This document shows positions 16,022-24,756 of a DNA stretch of 64,000 bases, piece by piece. Made by a program: the position numbers and the translations under genes. A model generated the notes under the pieces. The model did no database searches, was not told the DNA's origin, and was given only the letters and a program-made list of their open reading frames with translations. The DNA lies in contig CAKQKH010000004.1 of NCBI GenBank assembly GCA_934248075.1, forward strand, positions 1-64,000. The letters are read 5' to 3'. This DNA is from an uncultured Alphaproteobacteria bacterium. Its GTDB lineage: Bacteria > Pseudomonadota > Alphaproteobacteria > RF32 > CAG-239. Each line of letters begins with the position of its first letter. Positions within the stretch are counted from its first letter, which is position 1.

Positions 16022-18453
16022 GTTGATTTTTCCTTTACCGGTTCGGCCTTGGGAGCCTCAGGGGTAGAAGTAATATCTTCATGGCTGTTATACAAGATAA
16101 CCGCCTCTTGTCTTTCCTTAACCACCGGTTGGCTTTGCTCGCCGTTTTCAAAACGGTTGCGGCCGCGGCGGCGGTCAAATCTATTGCGGCCGTGGCGGCG
16201 ATCTCTCAGACCGCGGCGGCGCTCATAACGATTTTCCTCGCTGTTTTCCGGAGCTTGATTTTCCATAACCGCGGTCTCATTGGTTTCTTGCGGTGCCGGT
16301 TCTTCAATTTCCGGTTTTACCGGTTCCGGTTCTGGCTTAGATATCGGCGCTGTTGCCGGTTGCGGAGCCGCCGGTTTGTCTTCTTTCACTATTTTAGTGC
16401 GCTCAATCCGATAATCCGCAATACATTTGATTGAATCATCGGCGCTCACCACCACTTCCATCTTATATTTTCGCTCAAGTTCCACCAACATCTGGCGTTT
16501 TTGGTTCAAAATATAAATTGCGATGTCGGTCGGAATAAAGACATTGATCTTAGAAGAACGATTCTTAATTCCCTCTTCTTCAATTCCGCGCAAGACATAA
16601 ACCGCGCTGGATTCGGTGGTGCGGACAATCCCTTTGCCCTGACAGTGCGGGCAAATCTGATAATTGCTCTCCCAGAAGGAAGAATGCATACGCTGGCGGG
16701 AGAGTTCCAACAAACCAAACATACTCATCTTGCCCACCTGAATTCTGGAGCGGTCTTTTTTCAGAGCTTCTTTCATACGCTTTTCAACCGCGTGGTTGTT
16801 GGCCGGTTCTTCCATATCAATAAAGTCGATAACCACCAAACCAGCCAAATTGCGCATACGGAGCTGGCGGGCGATTTCATCACAGGCTTCCAGATTGGTT
16901 TTGAGCGCGGTCTCCTCCAAATCTTTCTCTTTGGTGGCGCGTCCTGAGTTTACGTCAATAGAAACCAAAGCCTCGGTCGGGTTAATCACCAGATAACCGC
17001 CGGATTCCAGCTGAGCGTTGGTGTCATGTAGCTTATCCAGCTGTCCCTCCACCTGAAAACGCTGAAACAGCGGCATATCGCTGTTGCGATAGTTCTTAAT
17101 TTTTTTCAGATTATGCGGTGACAAGATTCTAAAGAAATCTTTCGCCAGTTTATAGGCGTCTTCGCCGGCGACGATAATTTCCGCGGTATCTTTGCTGTAT
17201 ATATCGCGCAAAGCTCGTTTAATCAGGTTGCCTTCTTCATGAATCAGCGCCGGAGCTTTGGTTCGAACTGAATCCAAGCGAATTTGATTCCAGGTGCGGA
17301 TAAGGTAATTATAGTCGCGGACAATATCGGTTTTGGTTTTTTCTTCGCCGGCAGTGCGAACAATTATTGACATATCTGCAGTCAACGGCAATTCCCGAAC
17401 AATTCCTTTCAGACGATTACGGTCTGCCGCGTTGGTGATTTTGCGAGAAACACCGCCGCTCTTAATCCGGTTAGGCATAAGCACGCAATAGCGTCCGGCC
17501 AAAGACAAATAAGTGGTCAGAGCCGCGCCTTTATTGCCGCGTTCTTCCTTAACCACTTGCACCAAAACAATTTGCCCTTCTTTAATAACATCTTGAATTT
17601 TGTGGCGATGAAACAATTTGCGCGCCTTAATCAGTTTGCGCTGCAACTCAAAATCCAGCTCGGCCTCATCATCGTCGTCAACTTCAATATCGTCATCAAC
17701 CAAATCACTGGTCTTATTTTCTTCGGTATCCTCAATCGCCGCGGGTTCCTCGCTGATGGTCGGCTCATCGCAACCGCATTCTTCCGCCAACACTTTGAGG
17801 GTCTCTTCGGCTTCTTTTTTAGCTTCGGCTTGTTTGCGAATACGCTTTTTCAACAGCCGTTTTTTCTGCGGGTGTTTTTTATCATTTTCCTCAGCGACAG
17901 GCTCAGTGACAGCCTCAGCCTGAGGCTCAGCTTCCGCCTCGGCCGGTTGTTCAATTTCGGCCGCCGGCTGTGCAACAGGATCTTTTGTCTCCGGTGTCGC
18001 TGCTTCCGGTTGAGCCGTTTCTTGAGCTTCGGCCTCTTTGGCGGCGGCTTCGGCTGCCAAACGCGCTTTTTCTGCCTCGCGAGCCTCGCGGGCGGCCGCT
18101 TTTTCCTGACGTATGCGCTCTCTTTCAGCCTCGCGCTCTCTGATCGCTTGTTTTTTGTTTTCGATTATCTCGTCAACTTCTTGATCAAGCGCTTCCAATT
18201 CCTCAGCCGCAATATTGTAATAATCCGGATGAATCTCGCCAAAAGCCATAAATCCGTGGCGATTTCCGCCATAATCCACAAAACAAGCCTGCAATGACGG
18301 TTCCACCCGCATTACTTTGCCCAAATAGATATTGCCTTTAATTTGCCGACGGTGAGTGGTTTCGAACTCCACATCTTCCAGCTTGTTGCCGTCAACCACC
18401 ACAACTCGGGTTTCTTCCGGTTGAGTGGCGTCAATTAACATTCTTTTTGTCAT
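15994..18453 (-). CDS. rne: Ribonuclease E
   Basis: The protein has 819 residues. ATG 18453 has GGAGAA eight bases upstream. It begins with MTKRMLIDATQPEETRVVVV. The S1 domain is split: after HGFMAFGEIHPDYYN (about 78) come some 200 residues rich in Ala, Glu and Lys, then S1 resumes with KIQDVIKEGQIVLVQVVKEE. The catalytic DNase-I-like part has SIDVNSG and DFIDME, and the Zn-link is CPHCQGKG. The C-terminus is a Pro/Glu linker, an Arg-rich RNA-binding stretch (RRGLRDRRHGRNRFDRRRGR) and a terminal STWWKKLIKG. It is shorter than the 1061-residue E. coli enzyme. Confidence 0.95.
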   Translation of the reverse strand: MTKRMLIDATQPEETRVVVVDGNKLEDVEFETTHRRQIKGNIYLGKVMRVEPSLQACFVDYGGNRHGFMAFGEIHPDYYNIAAEELEALDQEVDEIIENKKQAIREREAERERIRQEKAAAREAREAEKARLAAEAAAKEAEAQETAQPEAATPETKDPVAQPAAEIEQPAEAEAEPQAEAVTEPVAEENDKKHPQKKRLLKKRIRKQAEAKKEAEETLKVLAEECGCDEPTISEEPAAIEDTEENKTSDLVDDDIEVDDDDEAELDFELQRKLIKARKLFHRHKIQDVIKEGQIVLVQVVKEERGNKGAALTTYLSLAGRYCVLMPNRIKSGGVSRKITNAADRNRLKGIVRELPLTADMSIIVRTAGEEKTKTDIVRDYNYLIRTWNQIRLDSVRTKAPALIHEEGNLIKRALRDIYSKDTAEIIVAGEDAYKLAKDFFRILSPHNLKKIKNYRNSDMPLFQRFQVEGQLDKLHDTNAQLESGGYLVINPTEALVSIDVNSGRATKEKDLEETALKTNLEACDEIARQLRMRNLAGLVVIDFIDMEEPANNHAVEKRMKEALKKDRSRIQVGKMSMFGLLELSRQRMHSSFWESNYQICPHCQGKGIVRTTESSAVYVLRGIEEEGIKNRSSKINVFIPTDIAIYILNQKRQMLVELERKYKMEVVVSADDSIKCIADYRIERTKIVKEDKPAAPQPATAPISKPEPEPVKPEIEEPAPQETNETAVMENQAPENSEENRYERRRGLRDRRHGRNRFDRRRGRNRFENGEQSQPVVKERQEAVILYNSHEDITSTPEAPKAEPVKEKSTWWKKLIKG

Positions 18454-18947
18454 CAATAATTCTCCACGCTGGCTCTGCCCATGCGGGCAGAACACAAATA
18501 TTTCACCAGGCCGGAGGGATTTTTAAAGAAAAACACAACTACTCCGGATTCTTATCCGGAATAACCATCTGCAATGTCAAAACCAACAATAGTTTCAATT
18601 TACCAATCTCTTTAATGACGCAAAGCTTTGATTCTTATTGTTAATTAATTTGCTTCACGCCGAAAACCCGTCCAGCAAAATTGCTTGTCTATCTTTATCG
18701 GAACAGCCGACCTATCCTAATGATGAGGTGGCGATACCAGATTTTGCCCTTGTAATTTTGCCATGTTTCACATAAAAAGGACGCATCCGATACATCAGAT
18801 TCCCATAAATCTCATATAGAATATACGTTTTGTTTTAAAACACAACAATAAAATCGCGCTAACGCATATTTTGTATGTTTTTAAGATATTGGTAAGAACT
18901 CTGCGTTATAATCAAACCTAATTTTGAAAGTGAATTAATCTGAGCCG
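18454..18947. promoter_or_regulatory. Divergent rne/amidase intergenic region with long structured rne leader
   Basis: There is no convincing gene in these 494 bases. On the minus strand TTGTTG (18843-18848), a 17-base spacer and TATATT (18820-18825) form a plausible rne promoter, giving a leader of roughly 360 bases. Near its end lie two stable hairpins: TCTGCCC/GGGCAGA (18475-18492) and TCCGGATT/ATCCGGA (about 18543-18560). Long structured leaders mediate feedback control of rne in other bacteria; that role here is inferred. A TATAAT at 18907-18912 may be the -10 element for the amidase gene, but no good -35 is seen. Confidence 0.45.
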
Positions 18948-20186
18948 ATGATGCGAATATTACACAAAATGCTGATATTTCTGGGGTTGCCGTTGTTGGC
19001 GGCGGCTGGGCTTTGCCTTGCGGCGCCAAACGCGTCTGCCGCGCAAATTTCCAGTGTGCGCGTGGGGCAGGGCGTGGGCAATGTCCGCATTGTAATGGAC
19101 GCCGATTCGCAATTTGATTACAAGGTTTTTTTGCTCAACGAACCCCGCCGTTTGGTGGTTGATACCAAAAATATCGATGTCAGCCCCAAGATTGAAAAAG
19201 CCATAGATGCCAACGGTTTTGTTGCGGCCACTCGTTTGGGTGCCGCCGGAGTTGGCGGTGTGCGCATTGTGTTTGATCTGCTCAAGCCGGTAACTGTCAA
19301 AAAAGTGTTTATGCTTCCGCCGCAGAGCAAGTTCAGCTGGCGTTTTGTGGTTGATTTGGAGTTGTCCACCGAGCGTGAATTTGCCAAACATGTCGGCAAT
19401 GATCATGCTGTCAGTACCGATGCATATGAGCAGGGAACTCCGTCAATAAAAATGGCTTCCGGCAAAGCCTCAGCTCCGGTCAAACGTTCACACAAAAAGA
19501 TAATTGTGCTTGACCCCGGTCATGGCGGGGTTGACCCTGGAGCCATCGGAGTTTCGGGCGTGTATGAAAAAAACATCACTTTGGCCATGGCGCGTGAGCT
19601 GAAAGCCGAGCTGGACAAGAGCGGCAAATATACCGTTTACCTCACTCGCAACCGTGATGTTTTTATTCCCTTGCGAGATCGGGTCAAAATCTCTCGCCGT
19701 CATGATGCCGATTTGTTTTTATCTATTCATGCTGACAGCGCCGCCAACAAAAGAGCCACTGGCTTGTCGGTTTACACTTTGTCTGAAAAAGCCTCAGACA
19801 AAGAGGCCGCCGCATTGGCTGAAAAAGAAAACAAAGCTGACATTGTCGCCGGCCTGAATTTTGCCGAACACTCCAAAGAGGTTTCCGATGTGTTGTTGAA
19901 TTTGGCTCAGCGCGAGACGCTTAACCGTTCTTCCGAGTTTGCCACTTTTATGGTGCAGGAGATGCGCAAGTCCACCCATACTCTCGACAACACACACCGT
20001 TTTGCCGGTTTTGCCGTGCTGAAAGCGCCTGATGTTCCCTCGGTTCTGATGGAGCTTGGCTATCTTTCCAACCGCACTGAAGAGAAGTTGCTACAACAAA
20101 AATCTTATCGCAAAAAATTGGCTGCTTCAGCGGTCAGAGCTATTGATAGATATTTTGACAACATGCAGCACGCATCTGTCTTTTAG
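18948..20186 (+). CDS. amiC: N-acetylmuramoyl-L-alanine amidase (AmiC type)
   Basis: The 412-residue periplasmic protein has a signal peptide (about 1-32, ending ASA), an AMIN domain (about 33-145) for cell-wall targeting, a linker, and an Amidase_3 catalytic domain (about 180-405). Zinc and catalytic residues are visible in LDPGHGGVDPGAIG, the E of VYEKNIT, SIHADSA and VLMELGYLSN. It cleaves the amide bond between muramic acid and the stem peptide for daughter-cell separation. The PBP1A gene follows, pairing peptidoglycan splitting and synthesis. Confidence 0.94.
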   Translation: MMRILHKMLIFLGLPLLAAAGLCLAAPNASAAQISSVRVGQGVGNVRIVMDADSQFDYKVFLLNEPRRLVVDTKNIDVSPKIEKAIDANGFVAATRLGAAGVGGVRIVFDLLKPVTVKKVFMLPPQSKFSWRFVVDLELSTEREFAKHVGNDHAVSTDAYEQGTPSIKMASGKASAPVKRSHKKIIVLDPGHGGVDPGAIGVSGVYEKNITLAMARELKAELDKSGKYTVYLTRNRDVFIPLRDRVKISRRHDADLFLSIHADSAANKRATGLSVYTLSEKASDKEAAALAEKENKADIVAGLNFAEHSKEVSDVLLNLAQRETLNRSSEFATFMVQEMRKSTHTLDNTHRFAGFAVLKAPDVPSVLMELGYLSNRTEEKLLQQKSYRKKLAASAVRAIDRYFDNMQHASVF

Positions 20187-20189
20187 TAT

Positions 20190-20218
20190 TTGACAGCAAA
20201 AATTTTTTTAGCTATATA
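20190..20218 (+). promoter_or_regulatory. Sigma-70 type promoter of mrcA
   Basis: TTGACA (20190-20195) and TATATA (20213-20218) are separated by exactly 17 bases. The pair lies directly after the amidase stop codon and gives a leader of about 40 bases for the PBP1A gene. Confidence 0.7.
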
Positions 20219-20263
20219 TCAGCACAAACAAGTTGTTTTATCATAAATTTTGTCGGGTCTGCC

Positions 20264-22726
20264 ATGTTCAAAACTTTGTCCTCGCTGTTGAGCACATTTT
20301 TCTTTTTTGCCGTAATTTTTCTGGTTGTGATCATCACTTCGGTGTGGCAGATGTCGCAAGAACTTCCGGACTATTTGCAACTTGCCGAATATGAACCGGC
20401 GGTCACCACCAGATTATACGCCGGCGACGGTCAGCTGATGATGGAATACGCCTCGGAAAAAAGGTTATTCGTGCCGGAAGAAAAAATTCCCGCTTTGGTC
20501 AAAAACGCCTTTATTTCCGCTGAAGACAAAAACTTTTACAGCCATTTTGGCGTTGATCCTCTGGGCATTGCCCGCGCGGTGTTTGACAACCTCAAAAATA
20601 TTGGCCGCGGTCGTCGTCCGGCTGGCGCTTCCACCATCACTCAGCAAGTGGCCAAAAACTTTTTGTTGTCTTCCGAGGTTTCCTACAAGCGCAAAATCAA
20701 AGAAGCCCTGTTGGCCACTCGCATGGAGCAAGCCTTTACCAAACAGCATATTTTGGAGCTTTATCTCAATGAAATTTATTTGGGCAATCGCTCTTATGGC
20801 GTTGCCGCCGCAGCACTTAATTATTTTGGTAAATCGCTTGATGACTTGAGCATAGAAGAGGCCGCGTTTTTGGCCGCTTTGCCCAAAGGCCCCAACAACT
20901 ACAATCCCAAAACCAAATACGCCGCCGCGGTTGCCCGCCGCAATTGGGTGATTGATCGTATGGTTGATGACGGCTATGTCAAGGCCGATGATGCCGAGGC
21001 CGCCAAAGCCAAACCGCTGGAGGTTATTGCCCGCCGCGGAGAGTTTGTGCAAGATGCCGAATATTTTAGTGAGGAAGTGCGCCGCAAGGTAACCGCCGGT
21101 TTTGGCAGTGAGGCGCTCAATGAGGGCGGATTGCTTATCCGCACCACGCTCAACCCCCGCCTGCAACACATTGCCACCAAGGTTTTTGACGCCGAGCTTC
21201 GTAATTATGACCTTCGCCACGGCTGGCGCGGTCCGATTGCCAATATTGCGTTAGATGACAACTACCAAGAAGCGTTGCAAAAAATTGAAACTCCGGCCGG
21301 CAAAAATGACAACTGGACTTTAGCCGTGGTCAAAAACACTGACAACAACTCCGCCGCCATTGAGACCAAAGACGGCGACAATGGTGTTATCCCATTTGCT
21401 TTGCTGTCCTGGGCGCGTAAAAATCTCAAAAATCAAGCGGTGAGCAATCCGCCCAAGACCGTCAAAGACGTCTTGTCCAAAGGTGATGTGATTTTGGTTG
21501 AAAAACTTGCGGCCAAGACTGCCGCCGCCAAAAAATTGCCAGATAACAGTTACTATCTCCGTCAGATTCCCAATGTTGAGGGCGGCTTGGTCGCGCTTGA
21601 TCCGCATACCGGCAAAATTCTGGCCATGGTGGGCGGCTATTCTTTTCAAAAATCGCAGTTTAACCGCGCCACTCAGGCACTGCGCCAAACCGGCTCCGCC
21701 TTTAAGCCGATTGTTTATTTGGCGGCGTTGGATAACGGTTATTCTCCCACCGATTTGATTTTAGACGCGCCGTTTGTGTTGGATCAAGGTCCCGGCCTGC
21801 CCAAATGGAAACCGGTAAACTATTCCAAAAAGTTTTATGGCCTGATGACCCTGCGTCAGGGTATTGAAAAATCGCGCAACCTGATGACCGTGCGTCTGGC
21901 TCAGGATGTCGGTATGGACAAGGTGGCTGATTATGCCAAAAAAATGGGTGTCAATGACCACCTGCCGCATTTGCTTTCCATGTCTTTGGGCGCCGGCGAA
22001 ACCAGGCTAATAAACATGGCTTCGGCCTATGGCATAATGGTTAACGGCGGCAAAAAAGCCGAACCCTATCTGATTGAACGTATTCAGGACCGCGCCGGCA
22101 AAACCATTTATCGGCATGATCGCCGCGCTTGCGAAAACTGTCGGGTTGCCAAATGGGAAAACCAGCCATTGCCGGAGTTGGCGGACAACCGCGAGCAAAT
22201 CATTGATCCTCTTAGCGCCTATCAAATGGTCAGCATTTTGGAAGGTGTGGCTCAGCACGGCACCGGTTCCAAGCTTCGTTCAATCGGCAAGCATTTGGCC
22301 GGCAAAACCGGCACCACCAACAAGAATCAGGATTCCTGGTTTGTCGGATTTTCTCCAGATTTGGTGGTCGCCACCTATGTCGGCTTTGACGAGCCGCGCA
22401 GTCTCGGCCGCTATGAGACCGGCGCCGCTCTGGCTTTGCCGATATTCTACAACTTTATGAACGAGGCTTTAGCCAACCAGCCGGATATTCCGTTCCGCAT
22501 TCCCGCCGGCATCAAGTTGGTTCGCGTCAATCATGACACCGGACGTCCGGCTCAACCCAGCGACAAATCGGTGATTGTCGAGGCGCTTAAGCCTGAGTTT
22601 AGCTTTGACAGCAAAAAACAGCGCGTCATCGGTACTCCCGGCGCCGAGGACGAGGCCTCGTCAGCCGCGTCGCCGGCTTTTGAAAACGATGATACAGATG
22701 AAGTTCAGCTCGGCTCGGAATACTAG
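20264..22726 (+). CDS. mrcA: Penicillin-binding protein 1A
   Basis: The 820-residue bifunctional peptidoglycan synthase has an N-terminal membrane anchor (about 8-29), a glycosyltransferase GT51 domain with catalytic E87 in SAEDKNFYSHFG, GASTITQQVAKNF and RKIKEALLATRMEQ, and a transpeptidase domain with SxxK (GSAFK), SxN (KSRNLM) and KTGTT. An insert of about 100 residues between the two domains (around 320-430) fits the OB-like region of PBP1A. The tail is acidic and disordered. The protein acts at the outer face of the inner membrane. Confidence 0.95.
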   Translation: MFKTLSSLLSTFFFFAVIFLVVIITSVWQMSQELPDYLQLAEYEPAVTTRLYAGDGQLMMEYASEKRLFVPEEKIPALVKNAFISAEDKNFYSHFGVDPLGIARAVFDNLKNIGRGRRPAGASTITQQVAKNFLLSSEVSYKRKIKEALLATRMEQAFTKQHILELYLNEIYLGNRSYGVAAAALNYFGKSLDDLSIEEAAFLAALPKGPNNYNPKTKYAAAVARRNWVIDRMVDDGYVKADDAEAAKAKPLEVIARRGEFVQDAEYFSEEVRRKVTAGFGSEALNEGGLLIRTTLNPRLQHIATKVFDAELRNYDLRHGWRGPIANIALDDNYQEALQKIETPAGKNDNWTLAVVKNTDNNSAAIETKDGDNGVIPFALLSWARKNLKNQAVSNPPKTVKDVLSKGDVILVEKLAAKTAAAKKLPDNSYYLRQIPNVEGGLVALDPHTGKILAMVGGYSFQKSQFNRATQALRQTGSAFKPIVYLAALDNGYSPTDLILDAPFVLDQGPGLPKWKPVNYSKKFYGLMTLRQGIEKSRNLMTVRLAQDVGMDKVADYAKKMGVNDHLPHLLSMSLGAGETRLINMASAYGIMVNGGKKAEPYLIERIQDRAGKTIYRHDRRACENCRVAKWENQPLPELADNREQIIDPLSAYQMVSILEGVAQHGTGSKLRSIGKHLAGKTGTTNKNQDSWFVGFSPDLVVATYVGFDEPRSLGRYETGAALALPIFYNFMNEALANQPDIPFRIPAGIKLVRVNHDTGRPAQPSDKSVIVEALKPEFSFDSKKQRVIGTPGAEDEASSAASPAFENDDTDEVQLGSEY

Positions 22727-22804
22727 CGGTATGAATTATAGAAACTGCTTGCTTTTAAAAGCCTGAGCGTATAACTTAAACTTGTTTGTTTTTAGGAAAA
22801 TAAT

Positions 22805-23921
22805 ATGCGTTCGGAAATTTACGAATTGACCCAAAACATTGAGCACTCCCTGCAGTTGCTGAGGAGGTCTCTTTGACTATGATAATGCTTGCCTGCGGCT
22901 GGAAGAGTTGAACGCTCTGACCGCCAACGCTGACTTGTGGAGCGATCCTGCGGCCGCCCGCCGTCTGATGACTGAAAAAAATAATCTGGAATTTAATCTG
23001 ACCAATTTTCAGCGGATGGACTCTTCACTGCGAGATTTGATTGAGCTGTCGGAGCTGGCTGAGGCTGAGGGCGATGAAAATATTATTGCCGATGTGATTG
23101 CCCAGCTGACTGAGTTGCAGGCCGAGGTTAAGCATGGCGAGCTTGAGGCTCTGTTGTCCGGCGAGGTAGATGCCAATGACGCTTATCTGGAGGTTCACTC
23201 CGGCAGCGGCGGCACCGAGGCGCAGGATTGGGCCGAGATGCTTTTGCGAATGTACACCCGCTGGGCTGAGGCTCATAAATATAAGGTTGAATATATAGAA
23301 GAAACCGAGGGCGATGTCGCCGGCATCAAGTCGGTTACTGTCAAAATCAGCGGCCACAATGCTTACGGCTGGCTCAAGTCTGAGAGCGGCGTGCATCGAT
23401 TGGTGCGAATTTCGCCCTTTGACAGCAACGCCCGCCGCCATACCAGTTTTGCCTCTGTCGGCGTCTATCCGGTGATAGATGATGAAATTGAAATAAATAT
23501 TAACGAGGCTGACTGTCGGGTTGATACCTATCGATCTTCCGGTGCCGGCGGCCAACACATTAATAAGACCGATTCCGCCGTCCGCATAACTCATATTCCC
23601 ACCGGCATAGTTGTTCAGTGCCAAAACCAGCGTTCACAGTTCCAAAACCGCGATGCCGCTTGGAAAATGCTCAAAGCCCGATTATATGAATTGGAGCTGA
23701 AAAAACGTGAGGACGCGGCCTCCGCTGAACGCGATGCCCTGAGTGATATCGGCTGGGGGCATCAAATTCGTTCCTATGTTTTGCAGCCATATAAAATGGT
23801 CAAAGATTTGCGCACCAATGTTGAGACCTCTGATTGCCGCGCAGTTTTAGATGGTGATATTGATATGTTTTTGGCGGCTTCGTTGGCCGATAAAGTGGGA
23901 AATCTGGCGCATGATGCTTAA
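22805..23921 (+). CDS. prfB: Peptide chain release factor 2, with programmed +1 frameshift
   Basis: Translation starts at ATG 22805 and reads 23 codons to an in-frame TGA at 22874-22876. A +1 shift after CTT (22871-22873) continues at GAC 22875, giving a 371-residue RF2 of normal length. The GGQ motif (SSGAGGQHINKT) triggers peptidyl-tRNA hydrolysis, and the SPF-type stop-recognition motif is in VRISPFDSNARR. RF2 terminates at UGA and UAA. The frameshift gives autoregulation: when RF2 is scarce, the internal TGA is bypassed. The feature spans both frames. Confidence 0.96.
22861..22877 (+). promoter_or_regulatory. RF2 programmed frameshift site
   Basis: An internal Shine-Dalgarno-like AGGAGG (22862-22867) sits three bases before CTT TGA C, the classical slippery arrangement of prfB. 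The downstream +1 frame begins DYDNACLRLEELN, which aligns with RF2. Confidence 0.95.
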
Positions 23922-24756
23922 AAGACTGCTAAAAATCGGATTGTTTTTAACCTTGTTGGCCTATGTTGGTTTTTGCGCCACGGTTTATTTTTGGCCGCAA
24001 TTATTTTTTTATGATCCGACTTTGCGCGCCAGCAGTCTTGAAAACGCCCGCGCCAACGGCTTTGCCGCCCAACGAGTGGAATATCGGGCGGCTGACGGCA
24101 CTGAGCTGTATGGCTGGTATATATCGCCCAAGCCGCAACGCCCGCTGATTGTTTTTTTGCATGGCAATTCTTATAATATTGAAAAGTTTTATCACAAACT
24201 GCAGCCTTTTGTCGCCGCCGGTTATGGCATTTTACTGCCCGAGTATCGAGGCTTTGGCGATGTCAAAGGCACTATCACTCAGGCCGGACTGGAGCAAGAT
24301 GCTTTGGCGGCTCTGGATTGGCTGCGCCGTCAGGGCTACGCCAATCGGGATATTTATATATACGGAATGTCTTTGGGGTCGTACACCGCCACGTACAGCG
24401 CCCATACCTTGGGTCGGGCCGATCCGTTTGCCGGAGTGATTCTTGAGGTTCCGTTTGACAGCATGTATTCCGATGTCAAAGATTTGGTGTGGTTTCCGCT
24501 GCCGCTTAAGTTGATTATGCGTGACAAATACAACAATATGGACAAGATTGCCCAAATTCGCTCGCCGTTGCTGATAATGGGCGGCGGTCAGGATACTTTG
24601 GTGCCGGTCAATCACGCTGAGGCGTTGTTTGCCGCCGCCAACGAACCCAAAAAAATGATTGTTTATCCCAAAGCCAAACATGACAATTTGTATGATTTCG
24701 CCAACTACCGCGATATTTTAAACTGGTTGCAAGAGCATGAAAAAAATCGATCCTAA
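23911..24756 (+). CDS. Membrane-anchored alpha/beta hydrolase
   Basis: The protein has 281 residues. The start MMLKRLLKIG at 23911 is supported by GGGA about ten bases upstream and overlaps the end of prfB by 11 bases. It has an N-terminal membrane anchor (about 5-25) followed by a serine hydrolase fold: oxyanion region FLHGNSYN, nucleophile elbow GMSLGS, an acid in GGQDTLVPV and a histidine in KAKHDNLYD. It resembles the BEM46/YqkD/ABHD13-like family, whose substrates are mostly unknown. It overlaps the AsmA-like gene by 20 bases, which suggests an envelope role. Confidence 0.85.
   Translation: MMLKRLLKIGLFLTLLAYVGFCATVYFWPQLFFYDPTLRASSLENARANGFAAQRVEYRAADGTELYGWYISPKPQRPLIVFLHGNSYNIEKFYHKLQPFVAAGYGILLPEYRGFGDVKGTITQAGLEQDALAALDWLRRQGYANRDIYIYGMSLGSYTATYSAHTLGRADPFAGVILEVPFDSMYSDVKDLVWFPLPLKLIMRDKYNNMDKIAQIRSPLLIMGGGQDTLVPVNHAEALFAAANEPKKMIVYPKAKHDNLYDFANYRDILNWLQEHEKNRS

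Noticed and set aside
17557..18297. Long plus-strand frame of 246 codons opposite rne
   Set aside because: It is the antisense of the low-complexity insertion in RNase E; the Phe/Leu/Arg-rich product is an artefact of Glu/Ala/Lys codons.
20465..21220. Minus-strand frame of 251 codons inside mrcA
   Set aside because: It lies wholly inside the PBP1A glycosyltransferase coding region and has no features of its own.
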